A stretch of DNA of 34,000 nt from Deltaproteobacteria bacterium (GCA_020342025.1 CP070840.1:3491922-3525921); one strand, 5' to 3'. Positions 25,061-33,304 are shown, counted from the first letter of the stretch. The notes: a model not told the origin generated them from the letters alone. Numbers and translations: made by a program.

Positions 25061-25112
25061 ATAAGGGCATGAAATCATTCCGTTTCAGCCTATTTGGTCC
25101 TATAAGAAAGAA

Positions 25113-25171
25113 GGCCCTGTGGATAAACTCAGGGCCCGAGCTTGTGGAAAGCAGCAAAGTCGCTCGGGCCC
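25113..25171 (+). promoter_or_regulatory. Leader with two mutually exclusive stem-loops
   Basis: Stem A pairs GGCCCTG (25113-25119) with CAGGGCC (25130-25136) across a 10-base loop. Stem B pairs GGGCCCGAGC (25132-25141) with GCTCGGGCCC (25162-25171), a perfect 10-bp stem. The two share bases 25132-25136, so they cannot form together. This would suit an attenuator or other RNA switch ahead of the PLP decarboxylase, though no U-run terminator follows stem B. I do not recognise a known riboswitch class. Confidence 0.55.
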
Positions 25172-25272
25172 AACGGAGTGGGCAATGGCCTCAATCTAAA
25201 AACGCCTAAAAGGGTTCCCGTATTTGCGAATCGAAGCACTAAGCTACTTTAATAGAACGGGGGAGGTCAAGG

Positions 25273-27072
25273 TTGAAAGCGAGAAAACCAAAAGATCAGC
25301 CCTTGGCCCTTCTGAAGGCCCAAAGAAGGCCTATTAGGAGATTCATGAACAGGAAGCAAAAAGAGATCAAGGCCAACCTGGAATACCTCAAAAAGCTGTT
25401 TATTATGCCTGAATCCCCTGACAAATTCATGGAATTCGGGCATGAACTCCTTGAGATGATCCATGACTTCTTCCAGGAAAAGGGGGGTATTCATAGTTCC
25501 ATCACGCTCCCTGAGCTCAGTGAGATATTTGATCAGACGGCCGTTCCCGACAGTCCTCATCTGATAAAGGATGTCCTGAGTGAGATTAAAGATAAGGTGA
25601 CGGCCCACTCCGTGAAGGTGGGCAATCCCTACTATATCGGGCACATGATCAGCGCTGGGCCCTATTTCATGATTCTTATGGAGATGATCATTGCTGCTCT
25701 GAATCAGAACCAGGTCAAGATTGAAACAGCCAAGGCCTCCAGTTTTGTGGAAAGAGAGCTTGTGGCCTGGTTTCATAGACTCATATTCAATAGGACAGAA
25801 AAATTTTATCAAAGACATATACAGAACCCCCGAGTGGCCCTGGGGAATGTCACATCTGATGGCACCATCGCAAACCTTACGGCCCTCATGGTGGCCAGGG
25901 AAAAGGCCTTTCCGCCCGATGGCGATTTCCCGGGCATCCGGTCGGCTGGCGTTGAGCGTGCCTTGAGACATTACGGCTATGCGAGGGGTGTAGTCATTGT
26001 CTCAACCCGAGGGCATTATTCCATCAAGAAGGCCGCCAATATGCTCGGGATGGGAGAGGATAATGTCCTGAACATACCAGTGGATGAGCACAATCGCATG
26101 GATGTGAGGAGACTCTACCGAAAAATAGAATCCCTAAAGGAAGAGAAAGGAGAAGAAAGGGCAAAGATTATTGCTATCGTTGGAATTGCAGGCACCACCG
26201 AGACAGGGAATGTGGATAATCTCCAGAAACTGGGCAAAGCCGCCAGAGAGGTGGGCGCCCATTTCCATGTGGATGCCTGTTGGGGTGGCGCAGCCCTGCT
26301 GGTGGATGAGTATCGAGACCTATTCAAGGGCATAGAAGGGGCGGATTCCGTCTCCATTGATGCACACAAACTACTCTATTGTCCCATGTCCATGGGTCTT
26401 GTGCTTTTTAAGAGCGAGAGAGACCTGAGCTATCTGATGCAAACGGCCAATTATATTATTCGGAGGAATTCCGTGGATATGGGAAGATTTACCGTTGAGG
26501 GCTCTCGCCCATTTGCCTGCTTGAAACCGTGGGCCTCTCTCAAAATCATCGGCCGTGAGGGTTATGGCCTGCTTTTCAAGAGTGCGAAACAAAACACGGA
26601 TTCGCTAAGAGGGATCCTGGATGGATGTGGGAACTTTGAGGTCCTGAACCTCCCCGAACTATTTATCCTCAACTACCGCTTTATCCCGCAAATAGTTAAG
26701 AAACAACTTTCTGAATGGGATGCTGCCATAAAAGCATCCGGGGAGAGGCAAGAGGTGAAAGCGCTGGAGAGGGATATCAGGAAGGTAAACCATATTGTTA
26801 ATGCACTTAACATCAAACTGCACAAGGCCCTCAGACTGGATGACTCCACTTTTGTGTCAAGGACCACGTTGGAATCAACACGCTATCGACCTCAAAACAT
26901 TGTGGTTTTAAGGGCGGTCCTGGTGAATCCGCTCACGGACAAGGCCATTCTCCAGGAGATAGTGGATACGCAGAATCGTATCGGGCGGAAAATTTGGAAG
27001 GAATTTAACGTTGCCTACCAAAGAATCTTGAAGGAGCCGGCAAAAGGCAAAAGGCCCAAGGCTCAGGGCTGA
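25273..27072 (+). CDS. Group II pyridoxal-phosphate decarboxylase (possibly PanP-like aspartate decarboxylase)
   Basis: A 599-residue fold-type I PLP decarboxylase of the glutamate/tyrosine/aspartate group. The PLP lysine is K366 in SIDAHKLLYCP. Other family signatures are NPYYIGHMISAGPYFM, LGNVTSDGTIANLTALM, RGHYSIKKAANMLG, IVGIAGTTETGNVDN and FHVDACWGGAALL. The length and the long N-terminal extension resemble the putative pyridoxal-dependent aspartate 1-decarboxylase family (PanP), which supplies beta-alanine for coenzyme A; glutamate or another amino acid remains possible. The start is TTG 25273 after GGGGGAGG. It heads an operon with the DUF72 and methyltransferase genes, with a structured leader upstream. 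Confidence 0.88.
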   Translation: MKARKPKDQPLALLKAQRRPIRRFMNRKQKEIKANLEYLKKLFIMPESPDKFMEFGHELLEMIHDFFQEKGGIHSSITLPELSEIFDQTAVPDSPHLIKDVLSEIKDKVTAHSVKVGNPYYIGHMISAGPYFMILMEMIIAALNQNQVKIETAKASSFVERELVAWFHRLIFNRTEKFYQRHIQNPRVALGNVTSDGTIANLTALMVAREKAFPPDGDFPGIRSAGVERALRHYGYARGVVIVSTRGHYSIKKAANMLGMGEDNVLNIPVDEHNRMDVRRLYRKIESLKEEKGEERAKIIAIVGIAGTTETGNVDNLQKLGKAAREVGAHFHVDACWGGAALLVDEYRDLFKGIEGADSVSIDAHKLLYCPMSMGLVLFKSERDLSYLMQTANYIIRRNSVDMGRFTVEGSRPFACLKPWASLKIIGREGYGLLFKSAKQNTDSLRGILDGCGNFEVLNLPELFILNYRFIPQIVKKQLSEWDAAIKASGERQEVKALERDIRKVNHIVNALNIKLHKALRLDDSTFVSRTTLESTRYRPQNIVVLRAVLVNPLTDKAILQEIVDTQNRIGRKIWKEFNVAYQRILKEPAKGKRPKAQG

Positions 27073-27102
27073 AATAAAACGGTCGCATGCCTTGGAGCGG
27101 AT

Positions 27103-27828
27103 ATGGTGGCGAAGTGGAGAGTCGGAACTTCGGGATGGAACTACCCGCACTGGAAAGAGGTATTCTATCCTCCCCATGTGACCCAATCCAGATGGCTTGA
27201 ATTCTATACAGATCACTTTGATACAGTGGAGGTCAATGCCACTTTCTATCGGCTTCCCAACCCCAAAACCTTTAAGAATTGGTATGAAAGAACGCCTAAA
27301 GGTTTCCTTTGGGCCATCAAAGGAAATAAATATATTACCCATACCAAACGCCTAAGAGATTCTAAAGAGCCGTTGCAGAGGATGTACAAATCCGTGCAAG
27401 ACCTGAGAGAAAAGGTGGGGCCTATTCTTTTTCAACTTCCCCCGAGTCTCTCCTTTGATCAGGATCTGTTCAGGCAATTCTGCAAGAATCTACGCTCCTC
27501 CTATCGCCATGTCCTTGAAGTACGCCACCCCTCATGGATCCATGAGCCTGTTTTCCAAATCCTGAAAGAAAATAATGTGGCATTCTGCCTTTCGGACACA
27601 GCCGGAAAGTATCCCTATCATGAAGCCCTGACCGCTGATTTCCTATACATACGTCTTCACGGATCCAAGAAGTTATATGCATCAAAGTATAATGAGGGCG
27701 AACTTCAAGCGTGGGCTAAAAAAATAAGGGCTTGGGACATGGAGACCTATCTCTATTTCGATAATGATTACGATGGGTATGCCACAGAGAATGCCAAAAG
27801 ACTGCGAAAGATCCTTTCCATCTCCTGA
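27103..27828 (+). CDS. DUF72 (YecE-like) family protein
   Basis: A 241-residue TIM-barrel-like protein of unknown function. Clear DUF72 signatures: VGTSGWNYPHWKEVFYP (N-terminus), FDTVEVNATFYRLP, WAIKGNKYITHTKRL, GPILFQLPPSLSFD, VLEVRHPSWI and the C-terminal YLYFDNDYDGYATENAKRL. There is no signal peptide, so it is cytoplasmic. It begins 30 bases after the decarboxylase and ends 17 bases before the methyltransferase frame, so it is in the same operon. Confidence 0.93.
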   Translation: MVAKWRVGTSGWNYPHWKEVFYPPHVTQSRWLEFYTDHFDTVEVNATFYRLPNPKTFKNWYERTPKGFLWAIKGNKYITHTKRLRDSKEPLQRMYKSVQDLREKVGPILFQLPPSLSFDQDLFRQFCKNLRSSYRHVLEVRHPSWIHEPVFQILKENNVAFCLSDTAGKYPYHEALTADFLYIRLHGSKKLYASKYNEGELQAWAKKIRAWDMETYLYFDNDYDGYATENAKRLRKILSIS

Positions 27829-27845
27829 AGCAGGAGATTGTCTTG

Positions 27846-28535
27846 ATGAGTAAAGCCATTCAAAACATATTCTCGGAAGTCTCGAATACCTATTAGACAG
27901 TGAACCATGTCATGACTTTTGGCTTAGACATTTTGTGGCGCAGAAAAGCGGCAAAAGTGGCGGCAAAGGGGGGTGGCAAGAGATGGATTGATATCTGCAC
28001 CGGAACAAGTGAAATGGCCGTCTATCTGAATCGCCTGACTGGGGAACAATTGGTATTCGCCGCAGATTTCTCCATGGAAATGATTCGAGAAGCGGCCATG
28101 AAGGAAGAAACCCATCAAATCCGGTTCACCCTCGCTGATGCCAGTAATTTACCATTCTCCAAGGGGACATTCGATCTTGTTACCCTTTCATTTGCCACAC
28201 GCAATATTAACGTGAGCAGGAAAATCTTGATTGAACGCTTTCGGGAGTTTCACAGGATTCTGAAACCTGGGGGCCGATTTGTGAACCTGGAAACGAGTCA
28301 ACCCCCCTCACGGCTGGTTAGAAGAATATTTCACCTTTATGTGCGACTAACTGTCAAGCGGCTGGGGTCTAAGATTTCAGGATCAAAATGTGGTTATGCC
28401 TACCTGGCACAGACGATTCCTCGTTTCTATAATGCTGTGGAACTCGCCGATATAATGCACCAAGCCGGGTTCGCAAAGGTCAGTGTTCAGCCCATGTTGT
28501 TTGGGGTGGCGGCCATACACAAAGCGGTAAAATGA
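27846..28535 (+). pseudogene. UbiE/MenG-type methyltransferase frame with in-frame amber codon
   Basis: The frame from ATG 27846 has an ideal ribosome binding site (CAGGAGA, 8 bases upstream) and reads SKAIQNIFSEVSNTY, then TAG at 27894-27896, then TVNHVMTFGLDILWRR, continuing to 28535. Both sides match the conserved UbiE/COQ5/MenG start (F..VA..YD.MND..S.G..RLW), so the stop interrupts one gene at about codon 17. Beyond it, the SAM-binding fold is intact: WIDICTGTSEMAVYL, VFAADFSMEMIREA, LADASNLPFSKGTFD and FHRILKPGGRFVNLE. GTG 27900, one codon after the stop, could allow re-initiation. The intact protein would methylate a quinone precursor. A GAG-to-TAG change is the simplest cause; amber readthrough or a sequence error is possible. 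TAG ends other genes here, so it is not generally reassigned. Confidence 0.85.
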
Positions 28536-28674
28536 TGCAATCATGGAGAAGTAATATGGTTTAAGAGTACAGGGGGATTCTGATGGATAGACCCATCTCC
28601 AATCTACATTGCAGTAAAGGCCAAGGTTCTGTCTAAGATAACGAGTGGCGCATTCTTCCTTCTGTAAACTATGC

Positions 28675-29721
28675 TTATGCCCCTAGCCGCTGGTGGGCAA
28701 GACGCCGGGCTGCCTCATCCGTATCTACCTTCTCAAGTTCGGCCAGTTCAAAAACCTGTGATAAATTGTCTTTGATGGTCTCAGTCACTTTTTTCTCTGC
28801 TTCCTTGCGTGACCAGCTCCTCGTTTCCATGCCGATAATGGCTATGGCTCCGCCGCTGTTTGCGATAAAGTCTGGCGCATACAAAATCCCTCGTTCTCGC
28901 AATCGCAGAGCGTCTTCAGGGTTGGCAAGTTGATTATTGGCTGCCCCAGCCACTGCTCGGCAGCGCAAACGAGGGATGGTCTTCTCATCCAGAACACCCC
29001 CCACTGCACAGGGGGCAAATATATCACAGGGACTCTCATAGACTTCATCGGGAGGATAACACTGGAGGCCAAGTTCATCACAAAAATGTTCAACGGAGGC
29101 CTCATCCACATCACTAAAGACGACTTCTGCCCCGGCCTTGCGCAGGAGTTCAATCAATTCCCGACCCACACTGCCCACGCCTTGGATCATAATCCGTTTG
29201 CCAACCAAAGAGGAGTCACCAAAGAGTCGTTCAACGACCACTTGTATGCTGGTAAATACGCCTAGGGCCGTGAACGGCCCAGGGTTGCCGGCACCACCAG
29301 CCCCAGGTGTGCGAGCAAATATATAGGGGTCCCCAAATTCAGCAATGATGTCCATATCCTCAGAAGAGGTGCCTAAGTCCGGTCCCGTTAGAAAGAGTCC
29401 CTTGTGGTTGTGAACAAAAGCACCGTAACGTCGTAACAGTTCCCTCCTTGCCTCCGGATCAAGGTCATGGGGTATGGCAATAACCGCTTTTCCCCCACCC
29501 GCCTCAAACCCGGCCGCAGCCCATTTATAAGTCATACCAGCCGCCAATCTTAGCGCATCTTTTAACGCTGCTTGGAGATTGGGGTAAGGCTTCATGCGCG
29601 TGCCTCCTATGGCCGGGCCAAGACGCGTGGAATGTATGGCAATAAAAATCCAAGTGTTGGCTTGGCGATCAAAACGAAAAATGACGCTTTCCCCATCCCA
29701 TTCTCTAAGTAGAGACTCCAT
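28675..29721 (-). CDS. Leucine/valine dehydrogenase-like amino acid dehydrogenase
   Basis: A ~348-residue NAD-dependent oxidative deaminase of the Glu/Leu/Phe/Val dehydrogenase family. Substrate glycine motif HSTRLGPAIGGTRM, catalytic lysines K66 (MTYKWAAAG) and K78 (GGGKAVI), TGPDLGTSSEDMDII and the Rossmann motif IQGVGSVGRELIELL are present. The size and GPAIGGTR motif match leucine dehydrogenase rather than glutamate dehydrogenase. I choose ATG 29721 because AGGAG lies 8 bases upstream; the frame is open to ATG 29742, which lacks a site. It would link branched-chain amino acids to 2-keto acids. It follows the ATC-hydrolase-like gene by about 100 bases. Confidence 0.92.
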   Translation of the reverse strand: MESLLREWDGESVIFRFDRQANTWIFIAIHSTRLGPAIGGTRMKPYPNLQAALKDALRLAAGMTYKWAAAGFEAGGGKAVIAIPHDLDPEARRELLRRYGAFVHNHKGLFLTGPDLGTSSEDMDIIAEFGDPYIFARTPGAGGAGNPGPFTALGVFTSIQVVVERLFGDSSLVGKRIMIQGVGSVGRELIELLRKAGAEVVFSDVDEASVEHFCDELGLQCYPPDEVYESPCDIFAPCAVGGVLDEKTIPRLRCRAVAGAANNQLANPEDALRLRERGILYAPDFIANSGGAIAIIGMETRSWSRKEAEKKVTETIKDNLSQVFELAELEKVDTDEAARRLAHQRLGA

Positions 29722-29825
29722 TTGATTTTTCTCCTGAGGCATGATGATTCATATTATGGGCAATAATACGCGTTTGAGCAGAACTCAGCAGGATGGATTA
29801 TTCAGGAACATGTCAAAGGCATTAA

Positions 29826-30521
29826 TTAACCCTTCTCCTCCAACTTCTTCATGGCCTTCTTGTTCAGTTCATCCGAATAGATGTGCCAAGGATTTCTGTC
29901 TCCATCGTCTTCCCGTCGTTGAACAATGAAGTGGCAGCAGTCCGCCCCACGGGGGATGAGTTTTTCAACCCAGGCCGTGAAGTTCCCCTTGCCGTGGTCT
30001 TCCATGGCCTGGAAGATACCTTCAACAAAAAATCGCTGTACCCGGCAGTCAAAGGCCGTGTAGCGGTCCTGGTGAGGACACCACAGGATATGGAATTCGC
30101 ACCGGTCCTCAGAGGCGATCCACGGTTTTTCCAAAGAGGCATACAGGACGGTATTTAAACCCGTGACCACGTATGACACCAACTCCGCCTCACCCAGATC
30201 GTCGGGGAAGCTGGAATTTCGGAGCAGCCCATCCATTGCCTCATAGCCGGCTTTGGTAATTGCCTTTCGCACCATCTCCTGACCCGCCTCGCCAAAGGTC
30301 TCCTCAGCGGCCTTCAAGATGTTCAGAACGGCAGTGGCCTGCATGGTCCCCCAGACGAACAGGACAGCCGGGTCGAAGTCGTTTCTGCCCTCAATGGCCT
30401 TTCGAAAATTTTCCACGGCTTCAGGGTAGGGCGTCCCGAGTCGTACCTTTCCATAATTCCTTTCTTTCCGCTTCCCTTTCCACCAGAGCCCCTCTTTTGT
30501 TGGATATTGAGGTCCTGCCAT
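29826..30521 (-). CDS. Cysteine-containing cytoplasmic protein, possibly L-2-amino-thiazoline-4-carboxylate hydrolase-like
   Basis: A 231-residue soluble protein with no signal peptide. The C-terminal half carries spaced cysteines (CEFHILWCPHQD, FDCRVQRFF, GADCCHFIV) in a pattern that recalls the L-2-amino-thiazoline-4-carboxylic acid hydrolase-like family. The N-terminal half is helical (AVENFRKAIEGRNDF, ILKAAEETFGEAGQEMVRKAITKAGYEAM). The family call is tentative and the function is unproven. It reads leftward between the coiled-coil lipoprotein and the leucine dehydrogenase-like gene, and the three may be cotranscribed. Confidence 0.6.
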   Translation of the reverse strand: MAGPQYPTKEGLWWKGKRKERNYGKVRLGTPYPEAVENFRKAIEGRNDFDPAVLFVWGTMQATAVLNILKAAEETFGEAGQEMVRKAITKAGYEAMDGLLRNSSFPDDLGEAELVSYVVTGLNTVLYASLEKPWIASEDRCEFHILWCPHQDRYTAFDCRVQRFFVEGIFQAMEDHGKGNFTAWVEKLIPRGADCCHFIVQRREDDGDRNPWHIYSDELNKKAMKKLEEKG

Positions 30522-30587
30522 CTCAGTCTTCCTCCCGATTTATCTCGATCGCCCGTGGAATGAAGGCCAATTCACGCCCCGCAAACC

Positions 30588-31040
30588 TTATCTTCCATTC
30601 TCGGTTACTTCTTGCAGCCGTGTCTTCTCCTTCATAAGCTCATCTATCTGTTGTTTTAGAACTTCATTTGCCTGTTTTGTAACGTCCAGCTCTCGGGTAA
30701 CCTTCATTAAACTCTGTGTGAGTTCGTCCAGTTGCTGTCTTAAAATGGTTGTCTCTCGCTGAGAGTCAGCCAATGAAGCGCGCAGTAACTGTCTTGCCCG
30801 CTTGTGTTTCTTTAGGGCAATACTCAGATCATGCTGGTCATTGGGCGGCAATTTTTCCATACTCGCGATTTTGGAATTTGCCTGCTCCAGTTCAGCCCTT
30901 GTTTCAGCGAGCAGGGCATTGGCCTTGTCTAGCTGGGAAAGGACCTTTTCATGTTCATCCTTGCTGACTCCACAGCCCGCCAGGCCAATTAAAGCAATAT
31001 TCACCACCAACAGCGTCACTGTTTGCTTAAAGGCGTTCAT
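30588..31040 (-). CDS. Small coiled-coil lipoprotein
   Basis: A 150-residue lipoprotein: short signal peptide with lipobox LAGC (C23), followed almost entirely by charged heptad-like sequence (VLSQLDKANALLAETRAELEQ; VTKQANEVLKQQIDELMKEK) that should form a long coiled coil. No enzymatic motif is present. It may be a Lpp- or tether-like envelope component. The gene is probably real because both the lipobox and the coiled-coil periodicity are coherent. The name cannot be given. Confidence 0.8.
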   Translation of the reverse strand: MNAFKQTVTLLVVNIALIGLAGCGVSKDEHEKVLSQLDKANALLAETRAELEQANSKIASMEKLPPNDQHDLSIALKKHKRARQLLRASLADSQRETTILRQQLDELTQSLMKVTRELDVTKQANEVLKQQIDELMKEKTRLQEVTENGR

Positions 31041-31145
31041 GCCAATCCCCTTTTCTGTTTTGATGTGGACGCACTGGTTTTATTTCTCGGAAGACCTTAA
31101 AAGGGCCTTTGAGCTACCGGAGGATAGAACAGGGGCGTCCTGGTG

Positions 31146-31316
31146 TCAAATCAAACTTGACGGCTTCGTAAAAAGATTAACTGCTGCGTTACGCTTCATC
31201 TTTCGTCATTGCGGCGTACTGTTTGTACGCCTCATTCCTCAAGATTCGCAAGCCTTGCATTTGGAGCTTTTTACTTTGCCTTCCCATTTTTGATTTTTTA
31301 CAAGTTCATCAAACCT
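31146..31316. repeat. Palindromic intergenic repeat with GGCGTAC/GTACGCC apex
   Basis: The centre is GGCGTAC-tgttt-GTACGCC (31213-31231). Outward, GTAAAAAG (31168-31175) mirrors CTTTTTAC (31267-31274), and the outer ends AAACTTGACGGC and ACAAGTTCATCAA are roughly complementary. The middle of each arm is diverged. It lies in a gene-free stretch before the AT-rich part. The layout recalls dispersed repeats of Desulfobacterota genomes. Confidence 0.6.
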
Positions 31317-31757
31317 TATAAGAATATGGTGGAAAAACTCGAGCTAAGGAGGGGGACTTTTTGGCATATTTTTATAAAAGTAAATCTCACAAAAATCGCA
31401 GAAAACTAAAGAAAATGGGAGATCGGAATTGTGGAAAATTTTTTGCACAAAAACTTCTTTGGAAATAAGCATTTGAATCCATTGTTGAAACACCGAAACA
31501 GATTTCTTATTTATTGACGGCAACTTCGGGCAGCTACGCAAATTTATTTCGTGATTCATATGGGTTAGCGCATGTCAAAAACGGGCGGGAGGCTAAGTAT
31601 TTTTTTCTGTCCATTAACTTTGACAGGTTGAAGCACATTTAGGTACGAAACTGCGATAAAAATTTTTCCTATTGTCAGGAACCCATTTTCCATAAGGGCC
31701 CCAAAGCGGATGAAATAGGGCACCTGGGAATAAGGCGCCCATCAGGCACGGGGGGGC
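31317..31757. other. AT-rich gene-free stretch
   Basis: About 440 bases with no coding frame I would defend. It is AT-rich to about 31560, then contains TTGACA (31620-31625) with a weak TACGAA -10 18 bases later, a possible promoter for the PilZ-like gene. GC-rich patches (CGGGCGGGAGG at 31583, GGGCCCC near 31698) do not form a recognised RNA. Confidence 0.5.
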
Positions 31758-32123
31758 ATGAAAAGGTCTGCCATGACCAACAACCTGGTGTTGATAAAAT
31801 CTGAACCAAAAATGGAGGTGGATCGGTCTTACAGGGCAGAATTCTCAGTTGAAGGTCTTCATATCGGATATCAATTTAGGATCTGGAACAAATCTTCGAA
31901 CTATATGTGCTTTCTCGTCAAGGAAAACTCAGGTCTTGTGTCGCAGTTGAAAGTGGGCGATTTCTTGAACTTGAAATGCTATTACACCGATGCCTACTAT
32001 CCCTCCGAATACTTAGAGACGGCGATTCAGCATATCACCAAGAAAGCTGAAGGACGTTTCAAAGGCCATTACGTGGTGGGCTTGAAGATTTTGGGTAGCC
32101 AAAACTCGGCTAAGATTCATTAG
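31758..32123 (+). CDS. Small PilZ-like domain protein
   Basis: A 121-residue protein whose second half (LKVGDFLNLKCYYTD, AIQHITKKAEGRFKGHYVVGLKIL) matches the pattern of short PilZ-like proteins of sulfate reducers. PilZ domains usually bind cyclic di-GMP through RxxxR and D/NxSxxG motifs. Here NKSSNYM resembles a degenerate second motif and a clean RxxxR is not seen, so ligand binding is uncertain. The start ATG 31758 is preceded by a G-run; ATG 31773 is an alternative. It lies in a signalling-rich region, with a separate RRSG protein ~65 bases downstream. Confidence 0.65.
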   Translation: MKRSAMTNNLVLIKSEPKMEVDRSYRAEFSVEGLHIGYQFRIWNKSSNYMCFLVKENSGLVSQLKVGDFLNLKCYYTDAYYPSEYLETAIQHITKKAEGRFKGHYVVGLKILGSQNSAKIH

Positions 32124-32187
32124 ATATACCCCTTTACGTGCTTTCGTACGTTGCAGATTCCTCCAAGAAAAAGGGGACCGGTCACAA

Positions 32188-32430
32188 ATGGCTCATGATC
32201 CCAAAAAAGAGTCTTCTGATGCGAGCGAATCAAAGGTTTCAGCGTCCCTTGAGGGAGACGGGGACAGGCGCTCAGGAATAGACAGAAGACGATTTTCTTA
32301 CAACGCACACATTCCTGAAAGACGATCCGGTGCAGAACGAAGATTCAGAGCAGAGGACAGAAACGGCAATGGATTCCGGATGAGCCCGAAGCAAAGAAGC
32401 GACATGGAGCGCAGAGCCACTTTCGCATGA
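32188..32430 (+). CDS. Small arginine-rich protein with DRRSG/ERRSG motifs
   Basis: An 80-residue, basic, low-complexity protein with no signal peptide or membrane helix. It contains DRRSGIDRRRF (26-36) and PERRSGAERRF (43-53), then a looser RSDMERR at the C-terminus. The same [D/E]RRSG units make up the long N-terminal repeat of the cyclase at 11554, so the two share a motif family. AGGGGA lies about 10 bases upstream of ATG 32188. It may bind acidic partners or nucleic acid, but this is not shown. It follows the PilZ-like gene closely. Confidence 0.75.
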   Translation: MAHDPKKESSDASESKVSASLEGDGDRRSGIDRRRFSYNAHIPERRSGAERRFRAEDRNGNGFRMSPKQRSDMERRATFA

Positions 32431-32671
32431 AAAGGTGGCTATCCCCATCGCGCGTTGACCCCTTGAAGAACCCCCATAACTCCTTTCTCACGTTTCACCT
32501 CTGGCGACTGGGCTAAAGAAAACTCCCGGTCCTATAGCGCAACACTGCCAACATGGCAGAAACGTCTGGCGATCCCGCATATGGATTTTCCTTGACTCGA
32601 ACCCCTCTTTTTCGTTTCATAAGTCCAAGCTTTCCCTATCAATTTCATGCCCTCTGTTAGGAAATTCAATC

Positions 32672-33304
32672 ATGGCATCAGGATACACGCCACATACACC
32701 ACGCCTAAAGATGGTGGACCAATATATAAGGGAGTTGTTTAGAGATGAATTGCCGGCCGGTATTGAATATCATAATGCCGACCACACGCTTCATTCTATC
32801 AAGGGAGTCGTTGCTGTTGCCAACAATCTCGCAAAATTAGAGAATGTCTCTGAACAGGATAGAGAATTAATAGTTGCTGCGGCCTACTTTCATGACACGG
32901 GTTACATTCGAGAGTATGAAGAAAATGAGCCGATTGCTGCACGCATGGCAGGCAGAATTCTTAAGTTGATCGGATACAAGCCTGACGAAATTGAAAAGGT
33001 TCAAAAGATGATACTCACAACTGATCCTGAGATTGAACCGAAAACGCATGTTGAAAAGATCCTTTGTGACGCAGATCTCGATAATCTGGGCAGAGAAGAT
33101 TTTTTTCAATTGGATGAAAGATTAAGGGAAGGACGTCGAATAAGAGGAATAGATGTGAGTGATGATGCAACATGGTATAGAGACACGCTCGAATTCATGG
33201 AAAACCACCAGTACCACACGGAATCTCAAAAAAAGTTGAGAGAAAAAGGGAAGCAAAAGAACACCAGAGAGCTCATAGAAAAATTGGAAAGCATGAAGAA
33301 ATAG
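32672..33304 (+). CDS. HD-domain metal-dependent phosphohydrolase
   Basis: A 210-residue HD-superfamily protein. Candidate metal ligands are H34/H38/H41 (EYHNADHTLH), the H74-D75 doublet (AYFHDTGY) and D133/D135 (LCDADLDNLG). The rest is alpha-helical as expected for the fold. Substrates of such proteins include nucleotides, cyclic nucleotides and (p)ppGpp; none can be chosen here. ATG 32672 follows AGGA at ~10 bases. The 241-base upstream spacer contains a perfect hairpin CTGCCA-aca-TGGCAG (about 32546-32560) and the motif CGACTGGGCTAAA (32505-32517). Confidence 0.82.
   Translation: MASGYTPHTPRLKMVDQYIRELFRDELPAGIEYHNADHTLHSIKGVVAVANNLAKLENVSEQDRELIVAAAYFHDTGYIREYEENEPIAARMAGRILKLIGYKPDEIEKVQKMILTTDPEIEPKTHVEKILCDADLDNLGREDFFQLDERLREGRRIRGIDVSDDATWYRDTLEFMENHQYHTESQKKLREKGKQKNTRELIEKLESMKK

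Noticed and set aside
25113..25171. Intrinsic terminator in the decarboxylase leader
   Set aside because: Stem B is GC-rich but no U-run follows, so it is reported as a structured leader, not a terminator.
27894..27896. Pyrrolysine or general amber recoding
   Set aside because: TAG ends several genes in this window (the second permease, the LysM protein, the Smr gene and purE), and UbiE-type enzymes are not known to contain pyrrolysine; a point mutation or sequence error is simpler, so recoding is kept only as an alternative.
31344..31559. 71-residue minus-strand frame in the AT-rich stretch
   Set aside because: Low-complexity composition, no good ribosome binding site and no motif; treated as noncoding.
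31620..31757. Possible cyclic di-GMP or other riboswitch before the PilZ-like gene
   Set aside because: I could not find the conserved core of any known class; the short G-rich patches do not form a consistent fold by eye.
32565..32585. Sigma54-type promoter (TGGC...GC) before the HD gene
   Set aside because: The spacing between the GG and GC elements is 7, not 10 bases.
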